Translations under genes and position numbers: made by a program
Source of the DNA: Lumbricus terrestris
Taxonomy: Eukaryota; Annelida; Clitellata; Crassiclitellata; Lumbricidae
Assembly (NCBI GenBank): GCA_949752735.1
Contig: OX457053.1
Span: 4,794,735 to 4,858,734, forward strand
DNA length: 64,000 bases
Direction: 5' to 3'
Notes under the pieces: model-generated
What the model saw: the letters and a program-made list of their open reading frames with translations, nothing else
Told to the model about the DNA's origin: nothing
Databases searched by the model: none
Shown here: positions 57,925-64,000 of the stretch, one piece after another
How the letters are laid out: each line of letters begins with the position of its first letter
Numbering within the stretch: position 1 is the first letter of the stretch

Positions 57925-58565
57925 TAGCCTATTATTAAAAGTGTTGCACCGTTTATATGCATACTAGATTAACTGATCACCTTGATAGAAATAACCTTTT
58001 TTATCCGTACCAATTTGGCTTTAGTAAAGGTCACTCCACATCCCATGCCTCAATTGAGGTGGTTGATAAAATTTCAGAGGCTATTGATAATTAATCGTTT
58101 GATTTCTATTGGAGTATTTTTGGATCTATCTAAAGCTTTCGATACTATTCAGCATAACATTTTATTTGATAAATTGTCTTATTATGGTGTTAGAGGCATC
58201 ACTCTTGACTGGTTTAAATCTTACCTGACTAGTCGTACCCAACAGGTCTTCTTTTCTAATACCCATTTTAAACTGGCCCACATATTATGCGGTGTTCATC
58301 AAGGTTCCATTCTAGGCCCTCTCTTATTTCTTATTTATATAGGCCTAAATGACATTACTACTTGTTATAACAAACTTAAACTATATTTATTTGCTGATGA
58401 TACTACGGCCTTTATTACTAGGCCTAATTCTAGTCACTTATGCCTTATTAAATCTATGAATCATGAGATCACTTTACTTACAAACTGGTTTAACTCTAAT
58501 TTCTTATCACTTAATCCTAATAAAACCAATTATATAATCTTTACAGGACCGAATAGAATAATCAA
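57925..58565 (+). pseudogene. CR1/Jockey-like reverse transcriptase fragment
   Basis: The first part reads [20 protein letters not shown] and hits a stop near 58093. A one-base shift then gives [33 protein letters not shown] and the catalytic LFADDTTAF, and continues to [13 protein letters not shown]. This is a typical non-LTR reverse transcriptase (motifs from QFGF to FADD) with a frameshift, truncated at both ends and joined to gypsy sequence at about 58566. Confidence 0.92.
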
Positions 58566-59078
58566 TGTCTCGAGCATACCCCCCTCTCGAACCAAATGAG
58601 GCAACGCAGATCCCAGCGTAAATTGCCGCGTTAACGGACGAACACCAGCTGGAGGAACTCAGCCTTGTCGCGTCACAGCAGACAATCGACGCTTTGATAG
58701 CAGCAGTGCAGATACTGTAGACACAGATTACAAGCTGCTGCTCAAACAGATCAAATCGGGCTGGCCACCCAAAGGGACGGCCGTACCAGAGGCAATTAAG
58801 CCTTATGCCGGATTCGCCGACGAACTCATCACGAGCGGCGGGTTGGCTTTCAAGGATCTACGGGTCATTATGCCGGGACCCGCTAGGGAAGACATTTTGA
58901 AACGTCTCCATTCCACCCATATCGGGGTTAATGGCTGCATACGCCGGGCCCAAGAGGCAGTACATGTACAAATGTACATGTACATGTACATTGTACATGT
59001 ACAATGTACATGTACATGTATATGATCCAGGCATCGTCGCCGCAATCAAAGACGCTGTCTCCCGCTGTACATGTACAT
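58566..59078 (+). pseudogene. Ty3/gypsy pol fragment (integrase zinc-finger region)
   Basis: From about 58720 the plus-strand frame has IKSGWPPKG, FADELITSGGLAFKDLRV and LKRLHSTHIGVNGCIRRAQE, then, beyond a microsatellite, DPGIVAAIKDAVSRC. The order matches the region between RNase H and the integrase H2C2 finger of gypsy elements. An in-frame stop (TAG) precedes it at about 58718, and the segment that normally joins the His and Cys halves is interrupted by a TACATG tract. Degenerate remnant. Confidence 0.82.
58960..59030. repeat. ACATGT palindromic microsatellite inside the gypsy remnant
   Basis: TACATGTACA repeated with phase slips. Its own reverse complement reads the same, so it can fold or slip on either strand. 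Confidence 0.9.
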
Positions 59079-59080
59079 GT

Positions 59081-59317
59081 GGGGCGCGGTGGCTCCGAGG
59101 TAGCGTCGTTGATCGAGGATCGATAGGTCGCGAGTACAAACCTCGCCTCGAGCCATTGCGTATAGGGACCTTGAGCAAGTCCTTTACTCACAACTCACGC
59201 TCACTGCGCTTCGGCGTGAAAATTCCAACACAGTGTCCGCGCAGTAGTTGGGAGCGCCTCTGAGTAGAGGATGGCTTGAAGGGGCGCTATAGAAATTCAT
59301 CCATTCATTCATTCATG
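59081..59317 (+). mobile_element. tRNA-derived SINE, plus strand, (ATTC)n tail
   Basis: Head GGGGCGCGGTGGCTCCGAGGT, B-box region CGAGTACAAACCTCG, body GGGACCTTGAGCAAGTCCTTT, end GGGAGCGCCTCTGAGTAGAGG and GAAGGGGCGCTATAGAAATTC, then ATTC repeats. Inserted at an ACATGT tract within the gypsy remnant. Confidence 0.88.
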
Positions 59318-61059
59318 TACGTAGCAGTATAGTCAGCTAATAAATAAAGCGTCTTATAACGAACGTGGTTAGACTTCTGTGTAGAGGCCTAGGACCAATA
59401 GGGAACAGTAACCTTACAACTACTCGTGCCTGCCAATCCAACCATACATGTACATTCAGAAAAGTACTAAAACAGCTATTATTAAATACATCTGAAGATA
59501 ATGATTGTTAACTTTTGTCAGTTACTTTTAAATATTTTCTAGCTCTGCTAGTTGACCGGGTGAATCACAGCCTCTGCTTATCCTTCAGATTCATTATTTA
59601 GGGGGACTGACTCGATAAGCTTCTCTGAGCTTCTTCATCTCCCTGGATCTCATCTCACTTCTTAACCACCTATTAATATTCTACATGTACATGTACATGT
59701 AACTCCACAATCTTACTCACCCTTAACCCTTAACCCTCGATGGTACTTTGGGGTGCAAAATGCACCCCAAGGCCGTTCTTATGGCTGCTTACGTGTTATT
59801 TTTAAAATTTCAGCAGTTATTATCTAGGACATTGTAAGCGTACAATTTTCTCATATAGTCATGTAGAAAATATAAAAAAAGAGTTCACGTCAATTTTTGC
59901 CAGCACATTTGCATCGGGGGTGCAATTTGCACCCCAAAACTTTCACGTAGATACGATGAACAAATTCATTCATTTGGTGCTGATTACTGCAATAATTTGT
60001 TATGTTGTTATATTTTATAACACATACTAGAATTAGTTTGCTTTTTTAACAAGTCAACCATTTGTTTTGCATACAATTCAAGTATATATAATTATTAGAA
60101 AAGAAATAACACCATGGCAAGGTATTCTGTAATCATTAAATCATAGCCATCCTTAAAACTACATGTAACTTCCCACCAGTGGATGCCTACATGTACAATG
60201 TATAGTACATGTACATGTACATGTACATGTACATCAATAATAACAATCTTGGTCTCCTCACCCTACTTACACCACCTCCATTTCCCCTCCCGCCGTGCAC
60301 ACCTCGTATGCACCCAAGCCCATCCCCACGACATTAGTAAACCGTTATCAACATCACAGGCGTCATGCCACCATCTGTTTTTCACTAATGATTTCACGGG
60401 TCTTCCTGACCCGCCTGAGACGAGAGCCGTCTAGGCGCGAACACCGTGCCTTTAGCGCTTGATCGGCTCCTAGTCGACCATGGATCGGCCCAGGATCACA
60501 GTCGGAGTAAGAGTCCTGTCACTGCGCTGGTACTGTATGTATGTGTGCACACTAGACGTGTGTGTGCATGTGTGTGTACACTAGACTTGTGTGTGTATGT
60601 GTATGCCTGTGTATGTGTGTGCGTGCGTGCCTATGTATGACCAGCGTATCCTGTGTTGACATACTTTGATTGTTATTCTTTCATTCATTGTCTGTTCCAC
60701 TATCATAAGAAACATAAACAGTTCTCTCTTCACTGCGCTTCGCTATAATTCTATTTCCGTCAATGACAGCGTCACCGCGTGTCGAATTATTATATGCTCC
60801 AGTATGCCTCAAAATATGTGTCTTTATACCCCTCTGTTTTTGGGCAATCTGCGCGCACACCCACGTCAACCACGGCACATCTGAAGGGAGATATAGAGGA
60901 GCTAAATGACGAATGACAAAGGTGATAATGATGATGATTATAATAATGACAAAAAACAATGGCGACCTCTTTGTTTGTATTAAATAATTAGTTGATAAAA
61001 TTTAATATAGTTCTTTACAAGTGACGCAATGACGCCACGAGATTCTCTTCCACATCCTC
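59318..61059. other. intergenic, no gene recognised; palindromic GGGGTGCA modules
   Basis: At 59727 TTAACCCTCGATGG resembles the piggyBac-like start at 63063. Hairpins TTGGGGTGCA-AAA-TGCACCCCAA (59748-59770) and GGGTGCA-ATT-TGCACCC (about 59920-59936) follow. ACATGT tracts are at 59683-59700 and 60189-60233, and GT-rich DNA at 60535-60640. No gene. Confidence 0.6.
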
Positions 61060-61215
61060 CTCGTTGTCACCATCGTCGTAGTCATCGTCATCGTCATCGT
61101 CGTCATCGTCGTCGTCGTCATCGTCATCGTCGTCGTCGTCGTCGTCGTCATCATCGTCATCGTCATCATCGTCATCATCACCGTCGTCGTCGTCGTCGTC
61201 GTCGTCATTATCATC
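61060..61215. repeat. (GTC/ATC)n trinucleotide microsatellite
   Basis: Mixed GTC and ATC units. His/Arg and Met/Thr frames are artefacts. Confidence 0.95.
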
Positions 61216-62440
61216 CTTACTGATGGATTAGATGTCTCCCTGGTTGCCTTGACAACCGCCACTCATCCATCAGACGTTGTTCAGCAGATTGTAACAGCAT
61301 CGATTCGAAGCAGCAAGACTGCTAACACAACTTCTCTGTTGTCAATGGCAACCATCTCAAATGGACGTAATAATGGTGGATGGTGAATTATTGGTGAAAT
61401 TAGGAATTGGATGCATAAACCACTGCCTTTGAAATCCAAAGGCAGTGATCACTTCAAAGGTATCGACCTTTGCAAGAGACAGGGTAATTTCTGCCTCTGA
61501 ATTCGTATCTTTTTTATGTCATTGCAGTTATTTTGCTATTTTTTAATTGTCTTTCAATAGTGAACGTTTGTGAATAGGTCATTGACTTTGGATAGGTAAC
61601 TGAATTCGAATAGGTCATTGTCTTTGAATAGGTCACTGGCTGTTACAGATAGATCAGGGTTTTGAACTGGTGCAGTTGGATAGGTCATTGTATATGAATA
61701 GGTGCTTGTTGTTAGATAGGTAATTGTTTACGAATAGGTGCTTGTTGTCGGATAGGCGCAAACTTTGCATACGCTGCTGGTTTCTACCAAACAAGCACTA
61801 CAAAAGTTCAAAGCCGAAGCCTTTGAACAAGCAATCGTTTTCCAATAGCCCACAACAATTTTTGGAGCCATTTATAGGGTACAAATAAGCCATCGCCTTC
61901 GAACAACCTGATTGCCTGTCACTGACATCATCGCCTTTGAGGAAGCTGAAGCCATTACCTTTGAATGAGCCACAACCTTTGAGGAAGCCAGCTGTTGCAG
62001 TGTGCACTGTGAACTGAAGTCGGGTCCGTGGCGTGTCAATTGCGGACTTCTTTGGGTTTTATCGGTAACGATACGAACACGATAATGCCCTTCGAAATCC
62101 TCTATTATCACCCACAGGTCAACAGCCGGACCCGACCATCACCGGGCGCTATATAAATCATACGGAGGAGGTCAGGCAAGAGAGGTCATCCGATGCACGT
62201 CATCGCCTCAACAAGTCATTCATTTTTATGGCGCTTTTACTCGAAAATAAAGCATGGGATTTTTATAGCGCCATGAATGGAGGCAGATCTCTGTTATCTG
62301 ACGGATGATGGATGGTGTGACATTGGAAGATGGAGATGGCTATCGGTGGAATGAATCAAACCCCGATCAAGGTCTGAGTCTCAGAGCGACATCTATTCGT
62401 ATAGTCTATATCGTGATTTGTACTGAGGCGCAATATAAAT
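61216..62440. other. intergenic; degenerate GAATAGGTCATTG repeats, no gene
   Basis: GAATAGGTCATTG/GGATAGGTAATTG variants recur from 61570 to 61760, and CCTTTGA-NAAGC variants from 61815 to 61990. A hairpin CACTGCCTTTG-AAATC-CAAAGGCAGTG is at about 61421-61447. Retroelement tails (GGGCGCTATATAAATC) are near 62139. Confidence 0.6.
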
Positions 62441-62880
62441 TACTAATTACGGTAAAGTTACTAATTATAGTAAAGTTTCTGATTATAGTAAAGTTACTAA
62501 TTATAGTAAAGTTACTAATTATAGTAAAGTTACTAATTACAGAAGAAGTTACTAATTACAAAGGAAGTTACTAATTACAATGGAAGTTACTAATTACAAT
62601 GGAAGTTACTAATTACAATGGAAGTTACTAATTACAATGGAAGTTACTAATTACAGTAAAGTTACTAATTACAGCAAAGTTACTAATTAAAGTTACTAAT
62701 TAAAGTTACTAATTACAGTAAAGTTATTAATTACATTGGAAGTACTAATTACAACAGAAGTTACTTATTAATTGAAGTTACTAATTAGGTAGAAGCTACT
62801 GACAAAGTAGTAGTTACTATTGTAATAGAAATTACTGATCACACAAGAAGTTACTAATTACGATGGAAGTTACTGATTGC
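62441..62880. repeat. ~18-bp minisatellite (AAGTTACTAATTACA-TGG)
   Basis: More than twenty direct copies of AGTTACTAATTA with GTA, CAATGG or CAGTAA spacers, decaying toward the right. Confidence 0.93.
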
Positions 62881-62886
62881 AATAGA

Positions 62887-63062
62887 GCAGTGGTTCCCAA
62901 CTTTTTTTGACTGTCGGGCCACTTTTTCTAAGTTGGAGGACACGAGGGCCATTTTTCTTAGTTGAAGGACGTTAGGGGGTCACAAGACTAAAATTTAGTA
63001 GATTAAAGGCGTATGAAACTGTTACAATAAATTGAATCAAGTAAAATGTTTGATGCGATTTA
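62887..63062. mobile_element. hAT (Charlie-like) terminus, cut by the next element
   Basis: CAGTGGTTCCCAACTTTTTTTGACT...TTTTTCTAAGTTGGA matches the reverse complement of the right end of 23981-24366. Its other end is not seen before the TTAA at 63063. Confidence 0.75.
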
Positions 63063-64000
63063 TTAACCCTCGGGCTACCAAGGGGGGGTGGTTGCCACCC
63101 CCCCTTAGGTTTTTCGCAAATTTTTCGCGTTCCGTCTGGAATAAAATTTTGAAAAAATTGGTAGCTGTAGAGGGTTCATTGGGACACATTTTGAGCTAAA
63201 ACTTTTGATGATGCCCCCTACCGTTCAAAAGTTACACCCGATATACCAAAGGTACCAGGGGGGGTGGAACCAGGGGGGGTGGATACCACCCCCCCTAGAA
63301 TATCGTCTGTAACTTTTCCGCCCCTTAATATTAAGAGACACAAATTATACCATTCTATAGAGGGAATGTGGGGCTACATTTCCATGCTCATTGAGTTGTC
63401 TTTTGACAACCGGAAGTGCTCAAAATAAATTAAAATATATATAAAGGTGTTTTATTTTCATAAAATTGTCATGTTTTTACTATTATAACTTATCCATAAT
63501 TTATTTATTAATATAAATAAATTATGCCATTCTGTAGAGGGCATTTAGGGCTATTTTTTAATACTAAATAATTTAAAATTTGATGACCGGAAGTGCTAAA
63601 AATAAATTAAAATGTATAAAAATGTTGGGTTTTTTTGCAACGCGAACCGATATGTGTGCGTAAACGTTTTTCAGCGGCTAAAACATGTTTTTTTGTTTTG
63701 ATTTAACATAAAACAGACTTATTACTAGTTTTTATAGTTGAATATTGGACTTTATTATATGTAAACTACTTTTTATATATAAATCATGTATAAAACACAC
63801 AGAATCTAATATATTTCCTATGCGTAAACATACATTTTGTGGAATCGACGGGTACCCATGGTAAAAAATTCATAATTTCGAGGGGCCTTCATATTTTCTA
63901 AACCTAAATATACCATTTTGTGCAGAAATGAATGCTGAATCAAATGGTGTATTACAAGTTATGATATCTCAAACCAAACCCCAAAATCCAGGGGGGGGTG
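63063..64000 (-). mobile_element. piggyBac-like element at TTAA, runs off the window
   Basis: TTAA followed by CCCTCGGGCTACCAAGGG. Contains copy 3 (minus strand) of the module seen at 33420 and 51880 (about 63064-63300) and the inverted GCACTTCCGG block (63360-63425). The segment TTCTATAGAGGGAATGTGGGGCTA at 63354 has a diverged direct repeat at 63531 (TTCTGTAGAGGGCATTTAGGGCTA). The far end lies beyond the window. Confidence 0.65.

Overview
This is a 64 kb piece of a repeat-rich metazoan nuclear genome, most likely from a marine invertebrate. The evidence is a spliced gene with GT-AG introns, an animal-type protein kinase A type I regulatory subunit, a BEN-domain gene, CR1/L2-like retrotransposon ends, tRNA-derived SINEs, Ty3/gypsy, Tc1, hAT-like and piggyBac-like elements, and many microsatellites. 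Frequent AGGCCT and ACATGT words recall echinoderm, hemichordate or amphioxus DNA, but the species cannot be fixed from the sequence alone.

Layout. 1-14.9 kb: no host gene seen; three hAT-like elements with perfect 8-bp target duplications (2567-3929, 5811-6987, 7939-8655), plus retroelement ends and simple repeats. 14992-26312 (+): ten coding exons of PRKAR1 that join in frame to 323 residues and a stop; only the N-terminal dimerisation/docking part is missing. The introns hold CR1/L2-like, SINE and hAT-like insertions, and a tandem duplication that copied the exon 5 splice acceptor. 26.3-44 kb: no host gene seen; a 25-bp-stem hairpin (26941-27014), a foldback MITE (29861-30350), a piggyBac-like TTAA element (32332-33723), more MITEs and long CTGT/ATGT arrays. 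44.3-45.5 kb: a CR1-like reverse transcriptase fragment with a second LINE end nested in it. 45703-46917: a 27-bp satellite of exactly 45 unit lengths, each unit a hairpin plus a palindrome. 50.9-51.5 kb: an almost pure ACAT array. 52.3-53.8 kb: a Tc1-type DD34E transposase split by a retroelement with inverted ends. 54152-56898 (+): a BEN-domain gene whose large exon carries twenty 16-residue repeats in a higher-order pattern. 57.9-59.3 kb: LINE, gypsy and SINE fragments stacked together. 59.3-64 kb: no host gene seen; minisatellites and two nested DNA transposon ends.

Only PRKAR1 and the BEN gene look like host genes, and nothing in the sequence links them functionally. PRKAR1 would hold the PKA catalytic subunit inactive until cAMP binds. 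The rest is best read as layered transposon and satellite history; many insertions can be ordered in time because their target-site duplications are intact.
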